Assembly: GCA_031269935.1 (NCBI GenBank)
Contig: JAISYL010000237.1
Coordinates: 1 to 41,608, forward strand
Source: Planctomycetota bacterium
GTDB lineage: Bacteria; Planctomycetota; SZUA-567
DNA length: 41,608 bases
Direction: 5' to 3'
Part shown: positions 1 through 9,056 of the stretch, in pieces
Layout of the letters: every line of letters starts with the position of its first letter
Position numbering within the stretch: the stretch's first letter is position 1
Notes under the pieces: model-generated
Databases searched by the model: none
The model's input: only the letters and a program-made list of their open reading frames with translations
What the model was told of the DNA's origin: nothing
Made by a program: the position numbers and the translations under genes

Positions 1-508
1 GGATGATATGATCCCCAAATTCAAAGTGCTGACTTTTAGTTTTATCTGTTTCGGTGAGAAGTAAAACGTCCCAAGGATTTCTCCCCCACCTTAGGCCATT
101 TAATACATTTACTATATTCGATTGCCAATCGCCCCGTCCTAATAAATTGAATGCGTTATTTTCTATGACAAGATTTTTTGGATGATAATTTGCATTAGAC
201 ATATGCGGAACCAAACAATCACGGGAGATATCCCAAAAACAAAACATATTCTGGTTGCGCAAATATTGTTGGAACGTCCCCAACGCCTGTTCGCGCACAT
301 CCAGCGGCCAGTCGTCTTCCGGCATTTCCATCAGCGCCTTAAGCAGTTGCGTATGAACGAGAAGCTGGCGGGAATTGAACATTTTCCACCAGTGGGTATA
401 GTTCCAGCCATTATTTATGCTCCATTTAGCAATTCTATATGTGTCCCAACATGGCTGCCTTGGCCAATAATCCAGCAAGTCACCCATTGCGCGGCTTTGC
501 CATTCTTT
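1..508 (-). pseudogene. Downstream part of the DUF1156 DNA methyltransferase, out of frame with its upstream part; runs off the left edge
   Basis: Read on the minus strand from about 508 to 1, one frame stays open to the window edge and gives convincing protein: EWQSRAMGDLLDYWPRQ, then THWWKMFNSRQLLVH, then REQALGTFQQYLRNQNMF. This is the kind of sequence expected after the zinc-ribbon region of large DUF1156 methyltransferases. It has no start codon of its own and continues where the upstream reading frame (2160 to 415) loses sense, so I read the two as one gene broken by a one-base frameshift near 501-510. One extra G (minus strand) would rejoin them. The catalytic DPPY/NPPY-type motif has not been reached and would lie beyond the left edge. 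The leftmost 200 bases are visibly AT-richer than the rest. Real inactivation, phase-variable frameshifting and a sequencing error are all possible. Confidence 0.7.
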
Positions 509-2160
509 TCGGCTTTGTCCCACCTTGCCGCGTCATACGCCTCGGGCGTCTTGAAATATCTCCCATTATAGGTATAGCCTTCCGCTTCGCATTGCGGGCA
601 GTGGCATTGCAGGGTGTAGGCCATCGCCGGAGCGGTATGCCCTGTCGGTTTGACAGATTCCAGGGTATTGCCTTCCCGGCCGCAGGAGGCGCAGGCAAAA
701 TGCGCCTTGCGCGGTACGGTTCCCCGTTTCGTATTCAGGATTGAGCCATCGTCCAGCCTGATTTCTTCCGGCAAACTGTCGCCGCGCACTTCCACAAAGC
801 GCAAGTTTTCCAGGCGCCGTTTGTACCATTTGGCTGTACTGTCCGCCGGCGCCCCGGCCCAGCCGCCTAGCTCTTGATTGCCGTCAAACCCGGAAGCGCC
901 CTTCAGCCAGTCCGGATGGATAAGCAGGTACATTTGTACAGACTTCTTTTTGATGCCGAAGTCCTTTTTTTTACGGCTCGCGGCGGAAACGGAAGGTTTG
1001 GCGTGATGGCGGACCTGGTTCAGCAGGCTTTCCCCGGCGAAGCCGCCGCATTCCGAGCAAAGCAGCCCCGGTTCGTCGTCAAGCACACTCTGCAAGGCGT
1101 CGATCCGCTTTAACCTATCGTCGGCATTTCCTTTATCGTAATCCTTGAATAATTGGGCAATCGGTTGGGACAGTTCCGTGAAGCGCGGCTCGCCGTCCAG
1201 GACCACCCGTTCCGTCCCGGGCGCCATCCGGGTTTCCCCCAGGTCGGCATGAAAGGCCGTACCGCAATGCGGGCAAATCATTTCAATATACTGGGTGGAC
1301 AGGCTTTTTTCGGCGATGACCGGCGACTTGAAAAGCGGCGTCCGGTGTCCGCAGCCTTTTGCCTGACAGGGACCGTGCTTGGCCCAGAAGGTATAAATTA
1401 TTTCCGGCCCTTCCCAACGATAGGGGGCACGGTTTTCCGGCGACAGGTCGATGGGATCGAGTTGGGCTTCTTCGCCCGTGCTTTCATCTATCCAGCGCCC
1501 TTGGTGGCCCCTGGGGCAGGTGGTGGCGTAAAACGGCTGAAGTTGCGGCTTGACCCGCTTTTCCATTGCCGCGAAAAGGGTCTTCACCTGCTCCGGATCG
1601 CTCCCCGCCAGTTCATTCTTCACCACCAACCAGGCCACGGGATTGAGATCGACGCCGATCATTTGCATGCCCAGGCGCGAGCCTTCCACCAGGGTGACGC
1701 CGCCGCCCATGAAACAGTCCAGCACCCGGAGTTTTTTAAAGGAACCGGCCTTCTGATGATTGCAGTAATAATGCTCCCAGACGAACTTCGCGGCTTCGGC
1801 CGGATCGTCCGGAGCCTCGGTCGCCGCCGCGATGAGCATGGCCCGGAAAACGCTGGAGCGCCGCCGCGCGAACCATTTGGACATCTGGTAGATGGGTTTG
1901 CCGGCGTTGCCTTCCAGGTCGGACAGGGCATTGATTTGGACAATGGGAAAATCCACCTCCAGGCAGGAGGGCTTGCGTTCGGGATCGGAGAAATCCGGCA
2001 CCGGCAGCCGCACGGCTTTGCCGAGATTTTCCGGCAGGCAGGGGTTTGCGGGCGCAGCCTCCCCAGAAGGAGGAAGAGGAGTATTCGCCGCGGTCGAGTT
2101 TGCTTCTGGCATGGCAAACGGGAGTTGAATCCCCCTGCCTTCCTGATATCCTTGTTTCAT
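415..2160 (-). CDS. DUF1156-family adenine-specific DNA methyltransferase (PglXI-like), upstream part; frameshifted
   Basis: Predicted host-marking DNA methyltransferase of a BREX-like defence operon. After a low-complexity N-terminus there is a PIYQMSKWFARRRSSVFRAM segment, typical of DUF1156/COG1743 methylases. The SAM-binding motif follows (DCFMGGGVTLVEG, then GMQMIGVDLNP). A series of Cys pairs looks like zinc ribbons (CPRGH, CQAKGCGH, CPHCG, CSECGG, CASCG, CHCPQC). The frame ends at 415, but the last 30 or so residues do not look like the family; the next segment continues in another frame (see 1-508). The ATG overlaps the stop of the DUF4276 gene (ATGA), implying translational coupling. 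The family is normally much longer than 581 residues, which supports a broken gene. Family assignment is firm; activity is doubtful unless the frameshift is an artefact. Confidence 0.82.
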   Translation of the reverse strand: MKQGYQEGRGIQLPFAMPEANSTAANTPLPPSGEAAPANPCLPENLGKAVRLPVPDFSDPERKPSCLEVDFPIVQINALSDLEGNAGKPIYQMSKWFARRRSSVFRAMLIAAATEAPDDPAEAAKFVWEHYYCNHQKAGSFKKLRVLDCFMGGGVTLVEGSRLGMQMIGVDLNPVAWLVVKNELAGSDPEQVKTLFAAMEKRVKPQLQPFYATTCPRGHQGRWIDESTGEEAQLDPIDLSPENRAPYRWEGPEIIYTFWAKHGPCQAKGCGHRTPLFKSPVIAEKSLSTQYIEMICPHCGTAFHADLGETRMAPGTERVVLDGEPRFTELSQPIAQLFKDYDKGNADDRLKRIDALQSVLDDEPGLLCSECGGFAGESLLNQVRHHAKPSVSAASRKKKDFGIKKKSVQMYLLIHPDWLKGASGFDGNQELGGWAGAPADSTAKWYKRRLENLRFVEVRGDSLPEEIRLDDGSILNTKRGTVPRKAHFACASCGREGNTLESVKPTGHTAPAMAYTLQCHCPQCEAEGYTYNGRYFKTPEAYDAARWDKAEKNGKAAQWVTCWIIGQGSHVGTHIELLNGA

Positions 2161-2756
2161 ATCGAGGAAGCTCCTGTCGATCCTGTTTTCAGGATTTTCC
2201 CGATACCCGCGATCAAGGCGATGAAACTGCGGGAAGCGTTTGAGCCGTCCACCCGAAGAAAGGGCGCAATAAGGCGCGAGCCTTGCACCTTTTGATAATT
2301 TTGGCGATGCCTATTCGCCAGCCTGCCCAGTTCATGCGCGGCGGCAGACAGCCTGTCCGGAGTCCGATATGCCCGTCGGCTTTGCAATTTCGAGAGTCCG
2401 GGAATGTTCAAGCCTTTTTCCACCGCTTGAAGATCGCCCAAATAAAAGGTTTCAAGTTCATGGCAGGCAATCCGGACAATCGTGCGCTTCCCCTTGCCGC
2501 TACGCGTAGCCTTTAGCATGAGATTTTTCTTGATTTTCCTGCAATCGTCGGCATCCTGATCGCGCATGACCAAAAAACATGCATTCGGATCCCGCCAGCC
2601 CCGCAGACGTTTTTCAATGTTTTTTTCCAAATCCCGCTTGCCCTCAAAAACCACGAAACACGATTTCCAACCGGGAGGCAAAAGCCTGGGCAGAACGGCT
2701 TGCAGCATCTCGGCGGCGGACGGCTCTTCCACCACGCAGACCAGGCTGGCCGTCAT
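2157..2756 (-). CDS. DUF4276-family TOPRIM-like protein, partner of the adjacent AAA ATPase
   Basis: 199 residues. It fits the DUF4276 family, small proteins with a TOPRIM-like acidic pattern that usually sit beside an AAA/OLD-type ATPase. Visible markers are an N-terminal Glu pair (VCVVEEPSA), an acidic cluster MRDQDADDC near residue 68, and CHELETFYLGD near residue 100, the conserved family signature. The likely role is a nuclease or nucleic-acid effector controlled by the ATPase; that is inferred from the fold class and was not demonstrated here. It starts inside the stop of the AAA gene (ATGA, 2753-2756) and ends inside the start of the methyltransferase gene (2157-2160). It is therefore coupled on both sides and belongs to the same operon. 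Confidence 0.75.
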   Translation of the reverse strand: MTASLVCVVEEPSAAEMLQAVLPRLLPPGWKSCFVVFEGKRDLEKNIEKRLRGWRDPNACFLVMRDQDADDCRKIKKNLMLKATRSGKGKRTIVRIACHELETFYLGDLQAVEKGLNIPGLSKLQSRRAYRTPDRLSAAAHELGRLANRHRQNYQKVQGSRLIAPFLRVDGSNASRSFIALIAGIGKILKTGSTGASSI

Positions 2757-3940
2757 GACGGATCAACCTCGCCAAAAAGGCCCTGTTTCCAAAGATAGCC
2801 CATCTGATCGCCATCCCGCATATAAATCTGAATCTGTCGATCGTCGCTGGCCCTTTTTATTTCCGTATACCCATCCCTTTTCACCAGCCAGAATACTTCG
2901 TCAATTTTCGCCGCATTGAGAAAATCGGGGGAATGCGTCGATACAAAAACCTGTCCGCCGCGGGCGGAGTACGACCGAAACTCTTCGGCAAGCTCCCACA
3001 GCAGTTTCGGGTATAGTTGATTTTCAGGTTCTTCCACGCAAAGCAGGGGATGCGGATCGGGATCATTCAACAATACCAGATATGCGAGCATTTTGATCGT
3101 CCCATCGGAAACATGGCGGGCAAGGAAGGGATCGTGAAAAGAGCCGTCCTGGAATTTGAGCAAAATCTTGCCCTCTTCCGTGGTTTTCGATTCAACCTTG
3201 GTTATTCCGGGTATGCGGAGCTTGATGGATCTCAAAATGCGCTGGAAAATATCAGGATATTGATTATGGATATACTCGATAACCAGGGAGAGGTTTTCTC
3301 CCTCCCTTGACAGGTGCTTGGCATATCCGGCTTCCTGTTCCGGCCGGGCTTTGGCTATGCGAAAATCGGATATATGCCAATTTTCGATAAGATTGCTGAG
3401 CGCTATGACGGCCGGGAATCGTTCGAATTGTGAAAGTCCCTTGATGGCGAGAATGTCATTGCTTTTTAATTTTTGTTCCTCTCTTTGCAATTGGCGCTGA
3501 TCCGTCACTTCTTCCCATTCATTGGTAACCGCCGAACCCTGTCCATTGGTGAAATCCAGGAAACGCCAGGGTTGCCCCCCGCTCCCGCGGCGATATTGAA
3601 GAATTTCCCTTTCCACATAAGCCATCCCATTTTCTTCGTTGATTTGCAACGTGTAGGTAACAAGAGGAGAATCGGGTTTTTCGCGAAACTTGATTTCTAT
3701 CCTTATGGGGCCTTGGGTTTCGCGCGAGCGCACTTCCCGAAAGCCCCGGCTCCCTCCCAGAACCGACAGCGCGGTGTTGACGTTGCCGGAAAGGGCGTTG
3801 CGCAAAAAGGCGAAAAGGCTGAAGATTGTACTTTTTCCCGAGCCGTTTGCCCCGATAATGACGCAGAAGGGGGGGATGTTCTTCATCTCCACTTCCTTGA
3901 GAGCCTTGAAATTCCTTAATGACAACGATTCGATTTTCAT
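2753..3940 (-). CDS. AAA family (AAA_21, OLD/SMC-like) ATPase
   Basis: 395 residues with the split ABC/SMC-type ATPase layout. The N-terminus is MKIESLSLRNFKAL. Walker A is GANGSGKST at residues 30-38. A long middle region follows, then the signature region ARHVSDGTIKMLAYL, Walker B LLCVEEPENQLYP, and the switch histidine in VFVSTHSPDFL. Proteins of this class act as sensors or motors in anti-phage systems such as OLD, Gabija-like and ATPase-TOPRIM pairs. Here the partner is the following DUF4276 gene, with overlapping stop and start. A 108-bp gap separates this gene from the PglZ-like gene upstream; I see no clear promoter in it. Base composition is lower in GC than the PglZ and DUF499 genes, hinting that the ATPase-DUF4276 pair was acquired separately. 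Confidence 0.85.
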   Translation of the reverse strand: MKIESLSLRNFKALKEVEMKNIPPFCVIIGANGSGKSTIFSLFAFLRNALSGNVNTALSVLGGSRGFREVRSRETQGPIRIEIKFREKPDSPLVTYTLQINEENGMAYVEREILQYRRGSGGQPWRFLDFTNGQGSAVTNEWEEVTDQRQLQREEQKLKSNDILAIKGLSQFERFPAVIALSNLIENWHISDFRIAKARPEQEAGYAKHLSREGENLSLVIEYIHNQYPDIFQRILRSIKLRIPGITKVESKTTEEGKILLKFQDGSFHDPFLARHVSDGTIKMLAYLVLLNDPDPHPLLCVEEPENQLYPKLLWELAEEFRSYSARGGQVFVSTHSPDFLNAAKIDEVFWLVKRDGYTEIKRASDDRQIQIYMRDGDQMGYLWKQGLFGEVDPS

Positions 3941-4048
3941 GGAAAATTCCTACTCTTTCAGCGGGCGGGACGAAGCGATCCAATCCTTATCCGCTCCAAT
4001 CGGCCCGGGCCGCGCCACATCCGGAATACCTGCCTGACGAGCGGTCGT

Positions 4049-5038
4049 TCATATTGCCGTAAATTCAATCCAGGGAACCGCCGTTTCCAGCAGGCTCAAC
4101 CCGCCGTGGCAGACCTGGGGAAAACCGCCCTGCACTTTCCACTTCCACTGTCCCATGACCACGCGCTGCCCGCCATGTTCCAGGAACAGGGGCGGCATGA
4201 ATTTTCCGACCAGGGATCCGGAAGCGGCGACATGCCGGGAAGCGCCGAAAATTTCCCGGAGCAGCGCGGCGTCTTCCGGATGGGAAACTTCCGAGGAAAA
4301 CCGCTTGCCGTCGGCATAGCCGTGATCCGAGGTGACGACGAGATTGCGCCCCTGCCGCAAGGCGTTGACGAAGCGCCAGAAACCGTCGCCCTGAAAAACG
4401 GAGGAGACGGCCTTGTTGACCGCATCCGGCGCCTTTTTCCGAGCATGCAGCAAATCATCCAGCCAGGTATGCCAGACAACGAGGTTCGGTTCGGGCGGAA
4501 CCGGGCAGTCCTCAAAAGGGATATTCACCACATCCGTGCGGCAATGGCCGTTGAACAGCGCGAAACCGCCGGGCTTCCCGTCATTTGCCAGGGCCGCCCG
4601 CGAAGGCAGGCCGAGTTCGGCGGCGAACCGGCTCGTGGTGGAAGGACATTCCGCGCCCGTGACTGTCGTCAGCGCCGGAACGATGCCGCGCGCCCGCGCC
4701 GCTCCGAGAAGATAGGGCATTTCCCGCAGGGAAAGGCTGTCCACAATCAAAACGGCCTTCCCCGCCCCCGGTCCGGCGCTCCCGTTTGTCCATCGCTTCA
4801 GCGCTTCGGAAGTTTTCGGGGCCTGATCCGGATAGGCGCCCCACAGTTCCCAGGCGGCTTCGGCCAGGAGGCTATCCGGAGTGACCGTGGCGTCGTGCAG
4901 CACTACGGGAGAAGCGTTTTTTTCCGCGATTGTTTTCAGGACGGAAAAAATGTCGGCCCAGACAGCCGCTTCCGTCGCGCCCGGTTCCCGCCGGCGCAGA
5001 ATGCATTCCACCCAGTCGACCGGCCCGTCCGCCGTCAT
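4049..5038 (-). CDS. PglZ-domain protein (alkaline-phosphatase superfamily), BREX-like
   Basis: 329 residues. The segments match the PglZ domain: VLIVDSLSLREMPYLL near residue 95 (metal-binding Asp), CPSTTSRFAAEL near residue 130, LVVWHTWLDDLLH, and LVVTSDHGYADG near residue 235 (paired Asp-His metal ligands). PglZ is a hallmark protein of BREX and phage-growth-limitation systems; its biochemical role is still debated. This one is short compared with PglZ of classical BREX type 1 and consists of little more than the domain itself. Its start overlaps the stop of the DUF499 ATPase gene (ATGA at 5035-5038). The combination DUF499 ATPase, PglZ and DUF1156 methylase most resembles BREX type 3, though other visible type-3 genes (brxA, brxF, helicase) are absent from this window. 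Confidence 0.72.
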   Translation of the reverse strand: MTADGPVDWVECILRRREPGATEAAVWADIFSVLKTIAEKNASPVVLHDATVTPDSLLAEAAWELWGAYPDQAPKTSEALKRWTNGSAGPGAGKAVLIVDSLSLREMPYLLGAARARGIVPALTTVTGAECPSTTSRFAAELGLPSRAALANDGKPGGFALFNGHCRTDVVNIPFEDCPVPPEPNLVVWHTWLDDLLHARKKAPDAVNKAVSSVFQGDGFWRFVNALRQGRNLVVTSDHGYADGKRFSSEVSHPEDAALLREIFGASRHVAASGSLVGKFMPPLFLEHGGQRVVMGQWKWKVQGGFPQVCHGGLSLLETAVPWIEFTAI

Positions 5039-7800
5039 TGTCCTTCTCCCTCGTCATAGGTGACTTCCAGATTGGCCATGAAGACGGAAGGGATGTGCTG
5101 CAGAATCTGTTTGATCTGCTGCGCCGTCAAGCCGGAAAACTCCAGCCGGGCATGTTTAATCTCCTGCGCGGCGGCTATGCCCCACTTTTCGAAGCAGCCG
5201 CTGAGGTTGAGGCCGCCGGCGGCCGTTTCCGTCTTTCTTGTCCGCGTCTGCCGCACGGCGGAAGGATCCGGCGGCTCATTCACGGCGCCGGATCCGAAGG
5301 GCGGCGCCTTCGGTCCGGCTGGAGGGACGGGCGATATGCCGGTCCCGGCCGCGGGAGCGGGAGCGGGCATGGGCTGCGCGGTTATGGCGCCGCCGCCGAC
5401 GGCGCCGGGCAGGCCAAGCTGGACCTGGCGGTTTTCCTGCCGGCCGCGAAACGCCGCCCGGGATTTGATGTGCCGCAAGGCGTCCTCCGCGGAGGCGTCC
5501 TCCGGACGGCGGCTTATCCATGAACCGCCGACATTAAGGGCTATTTTGCCTTCCGCCGCCAATTCGAGCAAATGGTCGTACAAGCGAATTTCGCCCAGGA
5601 AGGGGATCGCCTCCTTCCTCCCGGGCGGCGGCGCCTCCGCCAGATCGTCAAACAGGGAGCCGACAAAATCCCCGTTTTTGGCGCAAGCAAGAACCAGGTT
5701 TTGAAAATCCGTTCGATCAAAAAGATCGGCGCGGATTTTTTGCTCGACGGCTTCGGGAATGTCGCCACCCTGCGCGGTCAGCGTTTCCAAGTCGAAAACG
5801 CAATTCTTCGCCTGCCGGAAATCCCAGGTCCGCAAAATGGCGAACCGGATGAAGCGAGCCCGCAGGGCGCCGCGCAAGGGGCGGTCGCATTCGCCGAAGA
5901 GGGCGGAATACGCCCTATCCTGGGCGCCCCAGGCGTTTTTGGAACAAAGATAGCTGCACCGGGCCTGGAAGACGAGTTCCCTGTCCTGGAACAGGTTCCC
6001 GGCCTCGGCCCCCGAAAGCAGGAACCGGACGGTGTTGCGGCGTTTGGGCACCTGCCTGGCCAGCCACGCCCCGAGAGTCTCGTTGATCGCCGCCCGGTCG
6101 CCCCCGAATTTTTCCGGAATTACCAGCAAAACCGGCTTGTCCCATTTGCCCGGCCGATCCGCTTCGTCCGTCTCGGACCAGGGATCGTCCCTCCAGTTGG
6201 GGCCGAGTACAATCACCCGGGTGGCGGACGCCTGGGTTTCCGGCACAAAAATGGCTTTCAGCGTCTTCCGGATGTGTTCGACGTCCTTTCCGGGGTATAC
6301 GGGCTGTCCGGCGGCGGCCAGGGCGGACGCGTCCCACAATTTGGCGTTTTTCGCATACGCCTTCACCTTGGAGCGCGGATTCTCCTGCGCCTCGAAGCGC
6401 AGCAGGCTGCCTGCCGTTCCGTCGCCGTGGATATTGACGCTGTTTTCAACCAGGCGGGCCAGCTCCGCCTGGAAGGCATTGTCGTCTATGGCGTCGTTCC
6501 TGGTGACGGCCAGGTGCAGTTTGGCGGCGTCAACCCCGGGTTTGAGGCCGAGGGTGAGCGAGTACATCCAGACGGCGCTGACCATTTCCCGGTCGTGCGT
6601 TACGTCCGCCCCGGCGTTTCTGACTACCGTGAGGTTGCGCTGGGCCACTTCAATGAGCCGGGCAACGTCCTGATTGGCCACGTTGGTCACCAATTCATGC
6701 GCCGCCTCCCGATTGCCGTCCACAAAGAAATCCGCCGGAGTGATTACCGGCACCGCCTCCCCCCGGCTCTTGTAGACCTTGGCCAGGATGCGGATGAGAT
6801 CGCGGGTGTTTTGCGCGGACGAAGACATCAGGATATGGTCTTCAAGGAGGTCGATAAGTTCCGGACTGAACGGCCAGCAAGCGGCCGTTTCCCCGAGTGC
6901 GCCGTCCTTTTCATGGGCCGATTTGCCGGGAAAGAGCAACCGGAAGCGTTCCCCGGCATAGGGCGCCGCGGTTTTTTCGATATCACGCAACTGGATGAGA
7001 GAGCGATTTTCAAACAGGCGGTGCAGCAAAAGATTTTGGCGATCCCGCTTCGCCGCCGCGCCGCGGAAATTGATCGCAATCGGCCCTTGCCGGTGTACCT
7101 GCTGGTAGGCGTTACTGTTGGTGTCCAGAACGGAAACGACAAGGATGAAAATCTCCGGGCGATCCTTGGCGATTTCCGAAAGCACCTGGATGAAATTGAA
7201 CGCGTATTGCCGGATTTTCGTTCCCGTTTTCGGATCCGTTTCCGGCAAGCCGTTGAACCATGATTGGAACTCGTCCAGAATCAGGCAGACGGGCTGTTCC
7301 GCGAACATCTTTTCCAATAGCGTCCGGGGCGGGAACGACTGGGGCAGGCTTTCGAACTGCCCGCGATAATATTGCCCCTGCGGATGGCGATCAAACAGCA
7401 AATCCCACAGAAAATGGAACTCGTTGTTGAGCATCGACTCCGAAATCGGCAGGTAGCCCTTGACCAGCTCCGCCCGCGCCAGCTTCGGCAGGCATAGCTT
7501 GTTTCCCCAGTCATGCAGCCAGGGCTCAACAATCCCGGGTGCGGCCAGGGCATGGTGCATGACCGCCATGATATGAGACTTTCCCCGCCCGCGCTCCCCG
7601 ACCAGGACCACCGGCAAACCGGCCCGATCCTTGCTCAAGGCCGCCAGCGCGATCTGTACGTCCTCCGTCGGGTAGGTGATGGCAAGAAGGTGATCGGGAG
7701 TTTTTTGCGCCGCTCCCTGGTTGTCGTTCCTGCGCAGTTCAATCGCCGTTCCGGGCATTTGCGAGCCGAGAAATTCGTCGCGAAGCTTCAAGCCGAGCAT
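5035..7800 (-). CDS. DUF499 P-loop ATPase (BrxC/PglY-like, anti-phage associated)
   Basis: About 921 residues from the start I prefer. Walker A is GERGRGKS at residues 68-75 and Walker B is VCLILDEFQSW near residue 185. The DUF499 region, TYPTEDVQIALAALSKDRAG followed by QNTRDLIRILAKVY, spans most of the first half. A Pro/Ala-rich linker near residue 810 precedes a C-terminal segment of about 80 residues. DUF499 ATPases occupy the BrxC/PglY place in BREX-type systems and are thought to drive remodelling or scanning of DNA or partners. I chose the ATG at 7800, preceded by GGGGGAG at good spacing; an upstream ATG at 7860 would add 20 Arg/Gly-rich residues of doubtful reality. It is the first gene of the coupled defence operon. 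Confidence 0.83.
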   Translation of the reverse strand: MLGLKLRDEFLGSQMPGTAIELRRNDNQGAAQKTPDHLLAITYPTEDVQIALAALSKDRAGLPVVLVGERGRGKSHIMAVMHHALAAPGIVEPWLHDWGNKLCLPKLARAELVKGYLPISESMLNNEFHFLWDLLFDRHPQGQYYRGQFESLPQSFPPRTLLEKMFAEQPVCLILDEFQSWFNGLPETDPKTGTKIRQYAFNFIQVLSEIAKDRPEIFILVVSVLDTNSNAYQQVHRQGPIAINFRGAAAKRDRQNLLLHRLFENRSLIQLRDIEKTAAPYAGERFRLLFPGKSAHEKDGALGETAACWPFSPELIDLLEDHILMSSSAQNTRDLIRILAKVYKSRGEAVPVITPADFFVDGNREAAHELVTNVANQDVARLIEVAQRNLTVVRNAGADVTHDREMVSAVWMYSLTLGLKPGVDAAKLHLAVTRNDAIDDNAFQAELARLVENSVNIHGDGTAGSLLRFEAQENPRSKVKAYAKNAKLWDASALAAAGQPVYPGKDVEHIRKTLKAIFVPETQASATRVIVLGPNWRDDPWSETDEADRPGKWDKPVLLVIPEKFGGDRAAINETLGAWLARQVPKRRNTVRFLLSGAEAGNLFQDRELVFQARCSYLCSKNAWGAQDRAYSALFGECDRPLRGALRARFIRFAILRTWDFRQAKNCVFDLETLTAQGGDIPEAVEQKIRADLFDRTDFQNLVLACAKNGDFVGSLFDDLAEAPPPGRKEAIPFLGEIRLYDHLLELAAEGKIALNVGGSWISRRPEDASAEDALRHIKSRAAFRGRQENRQVQLGLPGAVGGGAITAQPMPAPAPAAGTGISPVPPAGPKAPPFGSGAVNEPPDPSAVRQTRTRKTETAAGGLNLSGCFEKWGIAAAQEIKHARLEFSGLTAQQIKQILQHIPSVFMANLEVTYDEGEGQ

Positions 7801-7867
7801 GGCGCTCCCCCATCCCCCGCCGCGGCCAATTCCCCGCCGGCCCCGGGGAGATTTTCTCATCCGGGCT

Positions 7868-8980
7868 TCAGCCGACCCGGTACTTTTCCACCACCCTGTC
7901 GTCCAATTCCACTCCCAGGCCCGGGCGCGCGGGAAGAAGCAGCCGGCCTTTTTCCAGCACCAGCGGCTCCCTGGCCAGCTCGTCCCGGAGCGGGTTGGGA
8001 TCCTGGGTCAATTCAATCCAGTCGCAGTTGGGAACCATGGCCGCCCAGTGCAGGTTGGCGGCCAGCGACACGGCGGCGGCGGAAAAATGGGGGATGACGC
8101 CCAGGCCCCAGGCCTGGGCAAGGGCGGAAATCCGAAGGCAGTCGGTGATTCCGCCGCTCCAGATGGCGTCCGCCTGGACGATGTCCACCGCCCCTCCGGC
8201 GATGAATTCCCGCATTCCGAAGGAGGTTACCTCGGTTTCGTAGCCCGCCACCGGGGTGTCGAGCCGGCGGGCCAGTTCGGCGCTGGCCCCGGGAAAGTCG
8301 CTGGAAATCGGCTCCTCGAAAAAGGCGACGCCGATCTCGTCCAGCCGGCGGCCCATGGCCAGGGCCTGGTTAAAGTCGTAGGCGTTGTTGGCGTCCACCG
8401 CCAGTTCCCGTTCCGGGCCGAGGACGGCCTTGGCCGCCCGGATTCGCTCGATATCACCCTCCCGGCCAAGGCCGCCGATCTTCATCTTCATCCGGGCGAA
8501 GCCGCGATCCCGGTAGCCGGCCATTTCCGCCTCAAGCCCCGCCAATCCCTTGCCGGCCTGGTAATAGCCGCCGCTGGCATAGGCCGGGACCGCCTCCCGG
8601 CAGCCGCCGCCCAACTTGTACACCGGCAGGCCCGCCGCCTTGCCGAGAATGTCCCAAAGGGCCAGATCGACGGCGCTGATTCCCGGCAGGATCAGGCCGC
8701 GGCGCCCGTAGCGAAAGGTGAAATGGTAAAGCCGCCGCCACAGGCGGGAAATGTCCCTGGGATCCTCGCCCAGGAGCAGCGGTTTCAGGGTCTCCTCCAC
8801 CACCGCCGCCAGGGAACGGAGCGAACCCAGGGCGAAGCCCTCGCCCAAACCCGTCAAGCCGGCGTCCGTATGCACCCGGACCAGGAAGACGTCTCGGGAA
8901 GCGATGCCGGAAAGCCCGTCCTGAGGCGGATTTTCGGGAAGATAGGAAAGCGCGATGCCTTCGACGTCGGTTATTTTCAT
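7868..8980 (-). CDS. Enolase-superfamily (mandelate racemase/muconate lactonizing) enzyme, probable sugar-acid dehydratase or racemase
   Basis: 370 residues. The N-terminal capping domain (MKITDVEGIALSYL) is followed by ISAVDLALWDILGKAAGLPV. The barrel carries the active-site set of the mandelate racemase subgroup: Lys pair MKMKIGG, metal ligands AVDANN, FFEEP and GYETE, then VQADAIW, and a catalytic His in VIPHFS. Substrate cannot be told from sequence; acid-sugar dehydratases and racemases are the usual members. The ATG at 8980 has an AAAGGCAGGG ribosome site; longer readings back to 9100 run into a repeat element and are unlikely. It lies 67 bp upstream of the defence operon on the same strand, and a repeat separates it from the sugar-nucleotide dehydrogenase. 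Confidence 0.85.
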   Translation of the reverse strand: MKITDVEGIALSYLPENPPQDGLSGIASRDVFLVRVHTDAGLTGLGEGFALGSLRSLAAVVEETLKPLLLGEDPRDISRLWRRLYHFTFRYGRRGLILPGISAVDLALWDILGKAAGLPVYKLGGGCREAVPAYASGGYYQAGKGLAGLEAEMAGYRDRGFARMKMKIGGLGREGDIERIRAAKAVLGPERELAVDANNAYDFNQALAMGRRLDEIGVAFFEEPISSDFPGASAELARRLDTPVAGYETEVTSFGMREFIAGGAVDIVQADAIWSGGITDCLRISALAQAWGLGVIPHFSAAAVSLAANLHWAAMVPNCDWIELTQDPNPLRDELAREPLVLEKGRLLLPARPGLGVELDDRVVEKYRVG

Positions 8981-9056
8981 GCCCTGCCTTTCATAATCGG
9001 GCGCCGACGGGAAAGCGGCCGGCCACGCCCCGGCGGCCCGGTTGAAGAGTGCTGTT

